Of a stretch of DNA of 64,000 bases, positions 14,246 through 25,446 are shown piece after piece; position 1 is the stretch's first letter; each line of letters begins with the position of its first letter. Source of the stretch: Otis tarda (lineage: Eukaryota > Chordata > Aves > Otidiformes > Otididae); assembly GCA_026413225.1 (NCBI GenBank), contig CM048552.1:57489001-57553000 (forward strand), in the 5' to 3' direction. The notes beneath the pieces are model-generated. The model was not told the origin of the DNA and searched no databases. It worked only from the letters and a program-made list of their open reading frames with translations. The position numbers and the translations under genes are program-made.

Positions 14246-14327
14246 ATGAAGCCCTCTTTGCTGCTTCTGTGTCACCTCTGGCTGTTCAGCCTCGCGCCTC
14301 TCTCAGGGGTATCAGACTCGCCACAAG
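14246..14327 (+). CDS. IL2RB: IL2RB coding exon 1: signal peptide
   Basis: Encodes MKPSLLLLCHLWLFSLAPLS and a few more residues: basic N-terminus, leucine-rich core and a small-residue cleavage region, a standard secretory leader. Donor is GTAAGA at 14328. Eighty-two bases, leaving one base for the next exon. An AG after a pyrimidine run ends at 14229, so the exon may begin at 14230 with 16 bases of 5' UTR. Confidence 0.93.
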
Positions 14328-17300
14328 GTAAGAAGTGATTCCCATCACCTGTGCTGGCTGGGCGAGCAGGGAGGGGGGTCAGCCGGAGGAGTGCCTGTGC
14401 CACGGTGTGTTGCTGTGCAGTTGTAACGCACAGCCAGAGGAGGTTGCAGTAGTTAAAGGTCTCTTATGAGCACATCGACCTCCAAGGACATAGAGAAGTG
14501 AGTGGCTCTGCCTTTCTTGCTCAGAGACAGTTATCCAGCAGAGGACAGTCTGTGGTTTTGCATGGGGCAGAGTTCTCTGGGGTGATGGTTAATGCCAAAC
14601 ATCATTGCTAATTCAGCCATGCTACTGTCCATCTCTTCTCTGCTGGCAGGTGCCTCCAACCTGACGTGTTGGTATGACTCGCGAGCGGCTCTCTTCTGTG
14701 ACTGGAATCCAGACAGGGACCTGGTTGAAGCAAAATGCCAGCTGGAGATTTTTTCAAAGTTAGCTTTTAGTGAGAGGTAGGTGACTGGAGAAGCTGAGGA
14801 AAGCCAATGCTTTGAATGAAAAGTGTCCTGGAAAGTTTACCATTTAACATAAATGTCGGCTCCCCCTCCCCAGACCAGGTGTAGTGGAGTCACACAGCTG
14901 AAGGGCTTTGCCTTGAACTCCATCTCTAATCCCACCTGGGTTGAGATGCTGGCCACTGCTCAGAGTTTGTAATCTGATGATCCCAAACTGTCTAGTGCAA
15001 CCCATCTTCCAGCTTCCATAGCTCTGTCTGTGCTTCATTTTCCAAAAATACCTTTTCCTTCAGAGGCACCCTCTGGATTGAAAGGCATTTTCAATGGAAA
15101 AGGAGAATATATAGAGGGGGGCAGAGCAAGGTGTAATTAAAGTTATACAGAGACCATTTACCCATTTCCAGGATGAGCTGGGCTGTTGTACCCTGAGTGA
15201 TGATAAATGAAGGAAAATATTGTTTCCCTTATTTCTCCTGGCCCTTTCATCTCTCTCGGTTCATGATATTTTCCCCTCCCACACATCTCCCACCAGAGGA
15301 GTAGATGTATGGCCATTACTGGAGTGGGGGTTGGCTAAGTCTCTGTAGTCTCCAAGTACGACATCTCCAGCCAAGACACTTACTAGCCCACCTCAGGACT
15401 TCCCTGGGTGCATGCCATAAGGAGAGGCTCAGTGTGATTCTGGCAGTGGGTAGGTTGCTCCTGGCTGTCATAGGGACACCTCCAATGAGGTGAGATTGGT
15501 AAACATATTCTGGGGCCTGGTGCATGGACTGAGAAAGCCAAAAATTTTCTGTGGCTCTGTGGGACTGAATCATGAGGGCTGGGGATGGAATTTGGGCTGG
15601 ATTTGGAACTGGATTGCTTGACCAGGGCTCTAGGACACCACATCTCCCAGTCATCAGCAAGTCACAGGTTTGATCTGACCTTACAGCTGAAGCAGCCAGC
15701 TCAATCTGATACCCGCTCAGCTGCAACCCCACAGATGCTCTCCCACCCTTTGTGTTATCGTTCAGCTTAGGCTGTCCAGCCGCACTTGTCAGAAGAGAGG
15801 TCATGGTGTAGTGCTGCCAAGTGTGATGTACATTTGTGGTTGCCTGGGATATGACCTGGTTCAGAAGATACATCTCACTGGGTATCTGAGATCCTACAGG
15901 CCTCTCAGTGGCTTGAAGGAGACCTGTAAACCATAGAGGGGCTGAAACAGGCACCTGTCTTCAGCGCTATGTTAGCACAGTTGTGGGCTCTGCATGCCCT
16001 CTGATGTCAACAGGAAGCAGAGAAGGTAGCAAGAGGGTTTTGTGAATACTTGGAAACTGGAAACCTACTGTTATATTTGGCTTGAAATAACTGGGATGTA
16101 TTGATTCTCTGCGTACTAGCACATAAAATTTGTCCAAGTGATGCAATGGGAAGGGAAAGTGGGATTACATCTTTGCTGTAAGGTGTTCAGCAAACATGTT
16201 AGGATGCAAAAGGCTTTGAAAGGCCTTTGGTGTTACATGAAATTTGACTAAATACAAAATAGCCTCCCCAACTCACTGGACTTCTCTTGCTTAAACCTAG
16301 CTTATTTTCCTTCTGTGAGAAATTCAAGGAGTACTGTGAATTACCTCAGGCAGAACACATGACAGGACTGAGGAGATGCATCAAGTCCTTCAGCAAGAAC
16401 AGTAATGTGAGTAATTCATCTGGGATGTTCTGGCTAATGACAAGGTGGACAAGATTTGTATGTGGATTTGGGGTGTATAAACGGTGTGACACCCAAGAGC
16501 AGCATAAAAAGCCCAAACCTAATCCTTGACTTCAGTCCTGGGGTTGGGCTTGAAGTTTTGTGTTGTTGATACTACATCGCCCTTGTGGATTCCCCTGCTG
16601 GGAGGACTGGCTTCATTGTGAGCTGGGCCATGCTGTCCTGATACATGCAGAAGAGGTGCAGGACAGACAGATCACATGCAGTTTCTCACTTCTCAATTAA
16701 ATTGGTTTGGCCCCAATCCCTTCCTCTGAGGAGGGATGGACATCATCATCAGCTCTGAGGTCACCTCTTGATCTCATTTTCCTTGAAGAGGTCAGTACCA
16801 TTTTCCAGATCATTGAGTACCGTGAAGCCTGGTTAGATGTGTCAAATGCAAGATGCAACAGCAACACATCATAGGAGCTAATGATGATGCAAATTCTCTA
16901 GCTATTATTCTTTGTTAAATCAGTCTTTTTAAAACTCATTATGTACTTGCTTCGGTCATACCCAGAATTACCGTAGCCCTTGTTCTTTCAGAAAAAAAAA
17001 CCCGACCCAAATATGACCTGATTCTCCTTATTGATAAAGTTACAACCTGTTCAAACGACAGACAAGATTTCTTACATTTGCACATCATGTGCAAAGATAA
17101 ATTCTAGAGTTGGTAAACAGCTCCAAAATGTTTTCTTTCTAATCAAGCTAATTTCCCTATTGCTTATTTAATACTGTATGGTGTATGTGGCCCATTAGTA
17201 TCATTGCATTGCAAGAGTAATATTTCATACTGATGTTTCTCAGGCTTACCAATGAACACAAAATGTTTTAGTAAAAATATTTTTTCTCAATAAATTTCAC

Positions 17301-20300
17301 TCATAGAAAGTAACTTTTTTCCTGCTTAGTCAGCACATACAGCAATCCTAGCAAACTAGCATATCACAATATTTTGAACCCTTCTCACCAATGAACAAAA
17401 AAAAAATCCAACCACATCAAGTATAAATCTTTGATTCTTCTACTCACCACTGAGGCATATGTCTTTCAACCACAAATATCATACATATTTATCATCAAGT
17501 ATTCCTAAGTTTCTTATATGTAGGGAATGCTTAGAAACATGAATATTTATTGATGAGGCTTCGATGTTGCTAATGCTAAATTTTCCTTGCAGACTCAATG
17601 CTTCACCAGTTCAGACCGTCTGACCATGTCTGTACACTGCCAGGTTGAAAATAATAGTCTCGTACCTGTGCAAATAAAAGATTTCAGTCCACTTGCAAAT
17701 AGTGAGTACTCATCTGTCTTGCAGTCTCTGAAGCTTCTCCCCAAGACGACAGCTAATTTCTCCTCCCCATCCATTCCTATGCAACACCCGTAGCTGATTT
17801 TAGACTTGTCTTTTCCTTGTCTCCTGCTACAACTAGCAGAGGTGAGCCACGCTGACTCCTGCCACTTGCACCGCTAACGTGCAATGTCATGCCGGCCACT
17901 TCCTGCCCTGTCCTGTGACAGGGACGCTGTTGAATGAGATTGCTTTGCACTAGGAGTTCTGGCTTCAAACAGGCAATGACAGCTCAGCTGTTCTCCTCAA
18001 AAATGCACACTGCAAGAAGGAGGGAAAGCCTTGCTGCTCTTCCCCTGCCCCTCTTACCAGATATGTGCTTCCACCCTCCTTTAAGCCAGCTTTGGCATGC
18101 ATCAGCCTTTGCTGAAAGGATTCAACTCACTAATCCAGCAGAAAAACATTTGCTTGGGTCTTTTTTTTTTTTTGCTGGATGTGTGAGTGTACCTGCTTCA
18201 AGGAGAGGTCCAATAGTGCTGCTGCAAGGTGTGGCATAGGAAAGCATGACTGGAGTCAGGGGTTGGGAAGGACTGGCCCAGACAGTCCATGTAACTCCAT
18301 TCCACAGGGCTGTAGCTCTCTGAAAGAGCAACTGGGAAGCAGCCGTCACCTCAACCGTGCTCTGTTCCTGTCTGTACAATTGCCTTGTGCATCACCCCTA
18401 CAAGACACAATGCACAGCCATGTGGGATTGCGCTAATTACAGGGTCTCAGGAGGAGCTGCCTTTAACGCAGCCCAGAGACAACAGGCCTTTTGCCTTCAA
18501 CAACACTGGGGAAGAAGGAGGAACAGAGAGGGGGAACTCACTAACCTTCTCACGTGGCCGTGGCTGGCTGGGGTCTATGAGCACAGCCAAGACACGAACC
18601 CTGCCGCAATGGGGTTCGTGGTGGAGCCCTGCTGTGGGCAGAGAGTGCGGAGGTATCAGCCCTGCTCCTTCTCTCTTTCCAGTAAAACTGAGGCCTCCAG
18701 GAAATCTTCGGCTGGTTAGCAGAGCTGAAAACACCTATAACTTAACGTGGAGCCTGAATATTTCCTCTCACTATTTGGATGGAGTGCGGGAATACCAAGT
18801 GCGGTACCGGACCACAAGTCAGTCCTGGGAGGTGAGTATGGAGTGGGGCAAGGGGACCCGTCACCATACAAATCCTGATTTTCTTTACGTCACCCAGCAC
18901 TTGCTCCTGCGCCTCCCCTGAGTATTACATCAGTTTTGGTGAAGCTGGAGAGCAGATGACACCTCCCACATTTTTATCTGTGTCACCTGCTGCTAGTGTT
19001 TGGTGATGACATGGAGGCAGATGGGAATCCTGTTTTACTTAGTGCTGTCACAAAGAAATCCAGATAGCTCCAGGATAGACGTGAAAGGGATGAAAACAGC
19101 AAGGTGAAGAAGACTTGTCCTCCAGGGTAAACAAGCAGTGCGCAAGTTGTAGGGATCTGAGACAGGTCATCTCTGAGGGCCTTGGGAGAGACGGGTATGT
19201 GAGGCTGTAAGCCAGGGTGTTGATGATGCTCTAATTTTGCCCTACTCCCAGGAGGCCAGGAACTTCACCATTGTGCAGGACCAGATGTGGGCGGTGTTTG
19301 AGAGCCTCTCCCCCGACCTGAAATACGAGGCAGCTGTCCGTGCAAGGCCAAGTGCCTCAAGTAACTACAAAGGCGTGTGGAGCGACTGGAGCGAGACAAT
19401 ACTGTGGAGGACACATGCTAACCGTAAGGATTGGAGTCAGACAGTCTGGCTTGGAGGGGAAAAAGGAGACTCAGGGAAAATAAAGTAGAAGGGCCAAGAA
19501 GGCTAGGAAGCTGGAGGAAGATGGATGGGAAAGATTGTGTTAATCAAAGAGCAATAGAAAGGTCAGAAATGATCTGTCCTTCCTAATCTGTTAGGTCAGG
19601 CTGGCTTAACAGGGCTTAAGGGCAAAGACCTCCTGATCCTAAAAGACCCCCTCTGACTTCCAGAAGCCAGGCAAAATCCACAAGATGTAAATCAGGGACT
19701 GCTTCCTCAGAGCAGTAAGACCAAATGTCTGACCTGCAGAAGCAGTGGCCAGGACTGGCATTTTCCCAGGTGCTCCTGTGACCTAGGAACATAAATCCAG
19801 CTTTTGAAAATAGCCCAGTTCTTTGGAGCCATTAATCAGTGGAATATAGTGAAACAGAGCACTCCGCTCTTGAATCAAAGGAGAATGAAAGAGAGTTACA
19901 CGCATGTAAGTCCCTTCCAAAAAGGTCTGCTGAGACTTGCATCATTCATTACCATGAACCACAGCATGGAGGACACCTCAAGCCTTGAAAGATAGTGCCC
20001 TGAGCAAGTCTCTTTGGTAAGTCACTGGGTGTGATGTCTGTCATTTCTTTTCCAAAAAAATAAGCAGATAGAGGTTATTCCTTCTCATGCCACTCCAACT
20101 CTGCCCCTGCTCAACCCCTCCCTGTTGTGCCTGGTGCTGGTATAAACAGAGGAGCTATGTTTAGAAAGGGCACTGTGTTGCTGTGGCGATCAAATTTTGA
20201 CAGTGTGTGATGTCAATGAATAGGATACAGCCGCAACCAGTTGTCATAGCAACCAAGACCCAAAGATAACCAGGGTACCAGAGGCAGAGGAGACAAACTG

Positions 20301-23300
20301 ATCTGAGTAGCATCTCAAGGACAGACAAAGAAAGAATGTCCTAAAAATGTCTCCTCCTTATTTTATTTTTCTCTGCTCCCTCACAGCTACTCCAGAGGAG
20401 TTCTGCAGGCCCAGACCAAGGGTTACTAGGGGTGGAGAGAGATGGAGGTGGCAGCCAGAGGAGGCAGGCACCAGAATAGCAAGACCAAGCAAAAGTGCAC
20501 TGAGGAGATGTGTGTGAAAGAGACAGATTAAGAAAAGTTCGAGACAATGCCGCACAAGCTCGAGGAGGGCTGGCAGTGCTGGCAATGTGGGAACTTGGTC
20601 TCTTTTTCCTAACCCTACAATTCAAGTACCAAAATTGTTAAGCGATGGAAAGCTGTAACCTTCCTACCCTCCTAAAGCTTTCCTACACCTCTCCAAAGAA
20701 AGAAGCCAGCCCCTTGATTTCTAACCTTCTCCATCCTTGGTCCTCCTGCCTTATCAAAGACCCGTGAACCCCATGACTCGGTCTCCCCCACTGACTGATA
20801 ATGGTGTTTCAGTTGCCCAACCCCGCTTACACTGATTTTAGGACTCTCTGCTTTCATTTGCAACAAAACAGACAGGTTGATGGACCCTTCAACCAGTAGA
20901 CTGTGGCACTTCATCTATTGCAACCCTCAGCTGTGGGAGGGAGTTCAAGCTGTTCAGCACAAATTATCTATTAAGCCATGGCAAGTAGACTCTGAAACCC
21001 ATCTCAGCTCAAAGGCATCCTACACAACACAGCAGAGCTAATTTATCTGACCTATATATTATAATTTTCTACAATATTATATATTGTATTATATAAAATT
21101 ATAATAAAGGTCTGCTTTGATCAGCTTGAACAGCCATGGAAGGGATGCAGCTCCTACCTCCAGAATCCTGGGTAAATTTTCACAGCAACTTCCTTGTTCC
21201 CTCTCATCTTGCAGAAACATCCCGGTCGGTCTTGCCAGCTCTTATAGTGAGCACTTGCATCTTCGTGATCATTGGGACTGCCTTCCTTATTAACTTATGG
21301 ACCCTGAAATGGTAAATGAGAATCAAGTTTTCCTTTCTGTTCCTTTCCTGTATCCTGTGTGTCTTCTCAAAACCAGGGTTATTTTTTGCTTGGCATTACT
21401 CAGGATAGAGAGTGACTTAAAAATATGGTTTATAGCCCAACATTTTGAGGCTGACATTTGTCTGGGGAGCCACATCATCACTCAACATGACATGGTTTCA
21501 CCACCGTCATCATACGTGCCACACTCCTGTGACCTGGTGCAGTGCTCTGCCTGAATTAAAAACAACTGCCTCAAGCACTTCTGTTGCCCATGCGTTAGAG
21601 TGCTGTTCCCTGGCAGGGATGCACCGAAATTGTCTCTTAAAAAGCAGGTCAGTGAGTTGAGCACTCCCTCAGTAGAAAAGACCAAGCAAGCCTAGGTACT
21701 ACTAACTTCTCACTTACTTAAACACTCCATCAAGAGCTCAATGACATTTGGTCTGTAGGTTAAAACTCCTGAGTGAGGAGTATAATTCTTCCTCTCCGTG
21801 GTCTGTGCAGTCCTGAAGTGTCTCATCACATGCTGGTAAACATCTACATGATGCTTTAAAGATCTCTTTGCCAGCATTTCTACCCAGACACTGCTTTTAT
21901 TCAGGACTGAAAGTGTCTCACAAGGTTACCCCACGCAATAATATAGCGAGTGATGTGTCAACATGGTGAGGTTAGAAACAACCTCAAGTTTTCTCATTTC
22001 AGGGCACAGAGAAGTAGGGTGCTGATGTTCATGGCAGGGAGCAGGGAGAAATGTTCTCAGGGATGAGACAGCAGAGGCTGGAATGGCTTCTCTGTAAGGA
22101 AAGAAGGAGAAGCGTATTGGAGGAAGAGAGATACTGAGAAAATCACTGGTCACTGTGTTTTGCCTTGAGTCATAACAGAAAGGTGAGGAAGTGTTAGCTT
22201 AGCACAGTGTTAGCTGTGGTATGGCACAGAGAGACATAAAAAGGCCTCCTTTCTCCACAGAGTATAATTAACCTGGGGGAATTGAATAGAGGATAATGCT
22301 GAGGTAAGATCCAAGGAAGGATTAGACATGCATGAATAAAAATAGCATCTGCAGTGATGTAAGGTAGTTTATATGCAAGAACTAGCAAATTCTGATGCTT
22401 CAGAGAGTACACTGATTGCCTCCAGAGGTCAGGAGGGTCCTTCCTCAGCGCATCCCACAGCAAATCTTCAGCAAGGAGCTGACAGGATCAGCCAGCCTCT
22501 CTGAGGGACTGAAGAGCAGATTAGATCACTTCTTGCCTCAGGATGAGAACACACTGGTTCCAGTAAAGTAGAGGCCTCTGGACTGATGCAAGGCATAGTC
22601 AGATGGCTTGCATAGCCAGCATGTCCTAGCTATGCCATGCAGCATCCTGCTAACAGGGCAGAGATTTTGCGGCAGAGCTTTGCCAGTGATGGTCCCACTC
22701 AGGCTATGTGGTCCTCTGAGCTGTTGTGGTGGCAGCAAAGCAAAGAGGGAGCAGCTCACAGCAGCTGGAGCTTGGAAACAAGGGAGACCTGCTCAGCTTG
22801 TCATTAGGACAGAGGCTTAAGGAGGCAAGTGGAGAGGTTAAGGTGACCAGCCAAGGCAGGGAAGAAACCAGTGAATTGTTGGTTGTGCTTCCCCCGGGAA
22901 AAAGCTGAGGGCAGCATATTTTCCAGTGTCAGGTTTAACAGCCTCATCTCTATACCTCCCACCCCTCAGCTACTGCATTTCAGACCACTCAAGAACAAGG
23001 AGAGCCCTCAGGCTTGTTGCTATTTCACATCTTCCCCACACTGGGGTAGTACCCATGAGCTGCGATGCTCTCTCCTACCCCCACCACAGTGCTGGATTGC
23101 TCAGAATCAGACCCTGCTTCATTCTTCCTTCTCATTCTCTTTTCTCAAGGTTTAAGAACATTCTGAAGATTCACATCCCAGACCCTGAGAAGTTCTTTCC
23201 CCCACTCGTTTCAGTTCATGGAGGTGACATTCAGGTACGTGACTGGGGATGGAGCCATGTGGTTATGAGGGAGAAATGAGGGAAAGGAAGGTCCAGCTGC

Positions 23301-25446
23301 ACATGCCCTGGACCAACAGCCAGTTGTCAGACCTACATGTGCACACACGACACACGTGCCTGTAGCACCAGCTGCTGGGTTCTCCACTCGAGTTTTATTT
23401 TCTAACCTTCTAAAACCTGACACTTGGCTGAGGTGTCTCTAATTACAGAACCAAGAAATGGCAAACCACGCAAACCTCAGCACCCTGCTCCCCTAACAGG
23501 GAGCCTGAGAGAATACAAGGGACTTGCGGGAGGGACCTTGGCCTCTCAGATCCCCTTCCACCCCACTTTGATCCCTCCCTGCCTGTCCTAGGTTGCCCAG
23601 CTCTTCTCCTGATTTCCTGCTCTGATCCTCTCCTCCTGGCTGTGAGCCTTTCCTCTGCTCCTAATGTGAATTGCCATCACGCTGGATGGCACTTAGCTGT
23701 TTTCTGCATTCTTGTCTCTTTCCCTTCTTTCTCCACCCCTACTTTGTCTCTTCACCTAATATCTCCATGACTTGGGGCAGCTGCAAGGAGACAATTACCA
23801 TTCTGTGCAGTATTAAAGGAAGCGTAGGAAGCAAGACGTGGGAGGTGATCCCAAGGGGTGTCTCACTTTAAGAAGGGTGGAAACAAACTGCAGAGGGTCC
23901 AGAGGACAGCAAAGCTTTGGAAAAGCCTAAGTGTAAAAAGTCTTAGAAAGCTTAAATTACAGGGAAAGAGTGTGGAGTAGGGGGACAGGGGTGAGGCAGG
24001 CACTGAAGATGCTTTCTTAGTGCAGAAAGAACTAGGAAAAGGTGATTTTACTGGCCAGAAAGGCAATGAAGTTGGATGTTATCAAAACCAGTTTATTTTT
24101 AAGGATAATGATGCACTGCAGGATGTCACTCATAGTGAGTGTGGAAATCTAGGCAGAAGGGACCTGGAAGAGCACTTTAGACAAGAAATCTGCATAGGGC
24201 CATGTAGATGTATCAGAAACTTGTTCAGCACCCAGGAATAGACTGCAGGAGATGCATTTCAATACTGCTTTTCACATTTCCACCTTCACTTCATTTTATG
24301 GTCTTGTAATTTTTTTTCTTCCTTTCACTTTAATCTTCCATCTTCCGTTCCCCCCTCCAGAAGTCTCAAAACATAGGTTTGCAAGATCCTCTCTTGATTC
24401 TGAACTGTCAGAAAGATATACTCTCTCTGAAAATCCTGCAGATGAGACATCATGAATGTGAATTTCCCTCCCTACCACCCCCTCTGGCAACTCTTGCTTG
24501 GACAGAGAAAAGGTCACTTGATTGCTGTGGGCACTCATCAGAAGAAACCTTTGGTTCCTCACTGAATGTGTTATACTTTGGGTGTAACAGTCTTTCTCCT
24601 GTGTTTCTTCTCCATCAGAAATGGCTCTCCTCTCCATTCTCCACATCTTCCTACTGTGTGAACAGCACAATCCCAGAAATCTCCGTGCTCGAGGTGATGC
24701 AGAAGAATGACCAGGAATCCAAGTTTCTACTTTCGAAGGGAACCTTGACTCCTGATCCTCCCTTAGAAACCAGTGGGCACTCTGTATCCAGCTGCTTCAC
24801 CAACCAAGGCTACTTCTTCTTGCACCTTCCCAACTCCTTTGAGATGGAGCCCTGTCAAGTCTACTTCACCTATGAGCCTTTCACCCAGGAGGGCAGTGGT
24901 AGTGAGGATGGTGAGTCTTACCATGATCTCCCCTCCCCAGACGTCTGCACACTGGCAGAAGACATGCCCATGTTGTCCCACAACTTCCTCCGTTGTATCA
25001 AGGCGACCCAAGGCTTCCAAAATACCTCCTTTGAGGAAGAGACAGAAGGTGAAGCCCAGAGGGCCGTGGCAATTTCTGGGGCTCTCCAGTCAAGTGAAGA
25101 CACTTCACCAACACCAATTCTGAAACAGGATGAGAAGGTGATGGACAAAGCAGATTTACAACCTTCAGAGGTCCTGTGCCAGCTGGACACTGACTTTCCT
25201 GACCCACCAGACCTGCATGACAGTGATATTATTGATGTAACAGAGAGGAGTGGGAAGGCAGACCCTCCAATTGACCCCTGTACACCAGCAGACCATGTCA
25301 CCTCTTCTTTCTCTCAGCCTCCACCTCTAAGGCAAAGCCAGGATGAGGATCCATGCAGAATAGCCTTCTCCAGCCAGATCCCAAACACTGGTGCTTACCT
25401 TTCTCTGAGGGACCTCCAAAGCCAGTACAGTCATTGCTCTGTCTAG
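14246..25446 (+). CDS. IL2RB: Interleukin-2 receptor subunit beta (CD122), nine coding exons
   Basis: Signal-transducing beta chain shared by the IL-2 and IL-15 receptors; in mammals it pairs with the common gamma chain on T and NK cells and signals through JAK1/JAK3 and STAT5. Coding exons: 14246-14327, 14650-14776, 16301-16406, 17593-17701, 18683-18831, 19252-19423, 21215-21311, 23150-23234, 24619-25446. All junctions are GT/AG and phases join, giving about 584 residues (human 551). Seen: signal peptide (1-~26), two fibronectin-III-like modules, WSDWS at 234-238, transmembrane helix ~255-277, a Box1-like proline stretch (IHIPDP, ~288-293), the GGDIQ-KWLSSPF junction, FTNQGYFF, CQVYFTY and the C-terminal NTGAYLSL (Tyr ~569), all matching human IL2RB as I recall it. 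The start is the only Met opening a hydrophobic leader in frame with exon 2. A possible splice acceptor at 14229 suggests a noncoding first exon upstream. Identity is near certain; exon 9 has an alternative acceptor 258 bases upstream. Confidence 0.97.
14650..14776 (+). CDS. IL2RB: IL2RB coding exon 2: start of first receptor module
   Basis: Reads G-ASNLTCWYDSRAALFCDWNP..., the start of the cytokine-receptor homology region, with paired cysteines (CWYD, FCDW) and an N-glycosylation sequon (NLT, Asn ~31). Acceptor CTGGCAG, donor GTAGGT at 14777. Length 127, two bases carried over. Confidence 0.95.
16301..16406 (+). CDS. IL2RB: IL2RB coding exon 3: D1 module
   Basis: Continues the first fibronectin-III-like domain with cysteines in FSFCEKF, KEYCELP and RRCIKSF. 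Acceptor AACCTAG, donor GTGAGT at 16407. Length 106; restores phase 0. The two introns around it (1.5 and 1.2 kb) are AT-rich and hold nothing recognised. Confidence 0.92.
17593..17701 (+). CDS. IL2RB: IL2RB coding exon 4: end of D1
   Basis: Encodes TQCFTSSDRLTMSVHCQVEN and the run to PLAN, closing the first module with two more cysteines. Acceptor CCTTGCAG, donor GTGAGT at 17702. Length 109, leaving one base. Confidence 0.93.
18683..18831 (+). CDS. IL2RB: IL2RB coding exon 5: second fibronectin-III module, first half
   Basis: Begins with KLRPPGNLRLV and includes NTYNLTWSLNISSHYL and YQVRYRT, the usual entry into the membrane-proximal cytokine-receptor FNIII domain. Sequons at NLT and NIS. 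Acceptor TCTTTCCAG, donor GTGAGT at 18832. Length 149; phase 0 at its end. Confidence 0.95.
19252..19423 (+). CDS. IL2RB: IL2RB coding exon 6: WSXWS module
   Basis: Carries LKYEAAVRARPS and the class I cytokine receptor hallmark WSDWS, encoded at 19378-19392 (residues ~234-238). A sequon (NFT) lies near its start. Acceptor ACTCCCAG, donor GTAAGG at 19424. Length 172. The WSXWS box confirms the family independently of the tail. Confidence 0.97.
21057..21106. repeat. Nested AT-rich inverted repeat in IL2RB intron 6
   Basis: Outer arms TATTATAATTTT (21057-21068) and AAAATTATAATA (21095-21106) are perfect 12-base complements. Inside, ACAATAT (21071-21077) and ATATTGT (21081-21087) form a second perfect 7-base stem with a 3-base loop. 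Confidence 0.8.
21215..21311 (+). CDS. IL2RB: IL2RB coding exon 7: transmembrane segment
   Basis: Reads QTSRSVLPALIVSTCIFVII and on to INLWTLK: one ~22-residue hydrophobic helix (~255-277) followed by the basic stop-transfer side. Acceptor ATCTTGCAG, donor GTAAAT at 21312. The preceding intron (~1.8 kb) contains a nested AT inverted repeat described separately. Confidence 0.95.
23150..23234 (+). CDS. IL2RB: IL2RB coding exon 8: juxtamembrane Box1 region
   Basis: Encodes WFKNILKIHIPDPEKFFPPL then VSVHGGDIQ, aligned by eye with human LKKVLKCNTPDPSKFF and EHGGDVQ. The proline-containing hydrophobic stretch is the Box1-type JAK1 docking site of the family. Acceptor TCTCAAG, donor GTACGT at 23235. 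Length 85; ends in phase 0. Confidence 0.96.
23790..23965 (+). mobile_element. Ancient CR1-like fragment in IL2RB intron 8
   Basis: Weak but collinear similarity to the CR1 reverse-transcriptase region: GACGTGGGAGGTGATCCC, then GGTGGAAACAAACTGCAGAG, GGTCCAGAGGACAGCAAAG and CTTAAATTACAG. Much more diverged than the other three copies. Boundaries are approximate; family from remembered consensus only. Confidence 0.45.
24361..24618 (+). other. IL2RB: Possible alternative 5' extension of IL2RB exon 9
   Basis: A second AG (24359-24360), preceded by a long pyrimidine run ending CCCCCCTCCAG, sits 258 bases before the conserved acceptor. The segment is a multiple of three, has no stop in the IL2RB frame and joins exon 8 in phase 0. 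If used, it would insert 86 residues (starting KSQNIGLQDPLL) between Box1 and KWLSSPF. The human protein, as I recall it, has no counterpart, so the default reading is intron. Confidence 0.35.
24619..25446 (+). CDS. IL2RB: IL2RB coding exon 9: cytoplasmic tail
   Basis: Starts KWLSSPFSTSSY, continuing the preceding GGDIQ exactly as human GGDVQ-KWLSSPF does, which is why this acceptor (TTCTCCATCAG) was chosen over the AG at 24360. Conserved blocks are STIPEISVLEV, SCFTNQGYFFLHLP, CQVYFTYEPF and the terminal NTGAYLSLRDLQ with the STAT5-recruiting tyrosine. The stretch between is acidic, Ser/Pro-rich and divergent. Stop TAG at 25444-25446. The reading frame stays open a further 86 codons upstream, see the alternative acceptor entry. 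Confidence 0.93.
   Translation, partial: KWLSSPFSTSSYCVNSTIPEISVLEVMQKNDQESKFLLSKGTLTPDPPLETSGHSVSSCFTNQGYFFLHLPNSFEMEPCQVYFTYEPFTQEGSGSEDGESYHDLPSPDVCTLAEDMPMLSHNFLRCIKATQGFQNTSFEEETEGEAQRAVAISGALQSSEDTSPTPILKQDEKVMDKADLQPSEVLCQLDTDFPDPPDLHDSDIIDVTERSGKADPPIDPCTPADHVTSSFSQPPPLRQSQDEDPCRIAFSSQIPNTGAYLSLRDLQSQYSHCSV

Noticed and set aside
18385-18682. Open frame running upstream of IL2RB exon 5
   Set aside because: A good acceptor TCTTTCCAG at 18682 precedes the conserved KLRPPGNL; the upstream part has no similarity and does not join exon 4.
24361-24618. Exon 9 of IL2RB starting at 24361 as the main form
   Set aside because: Human GGDVQ-KWLSSPF continuity places the main acceptor at 24618; kept only as an alternative.
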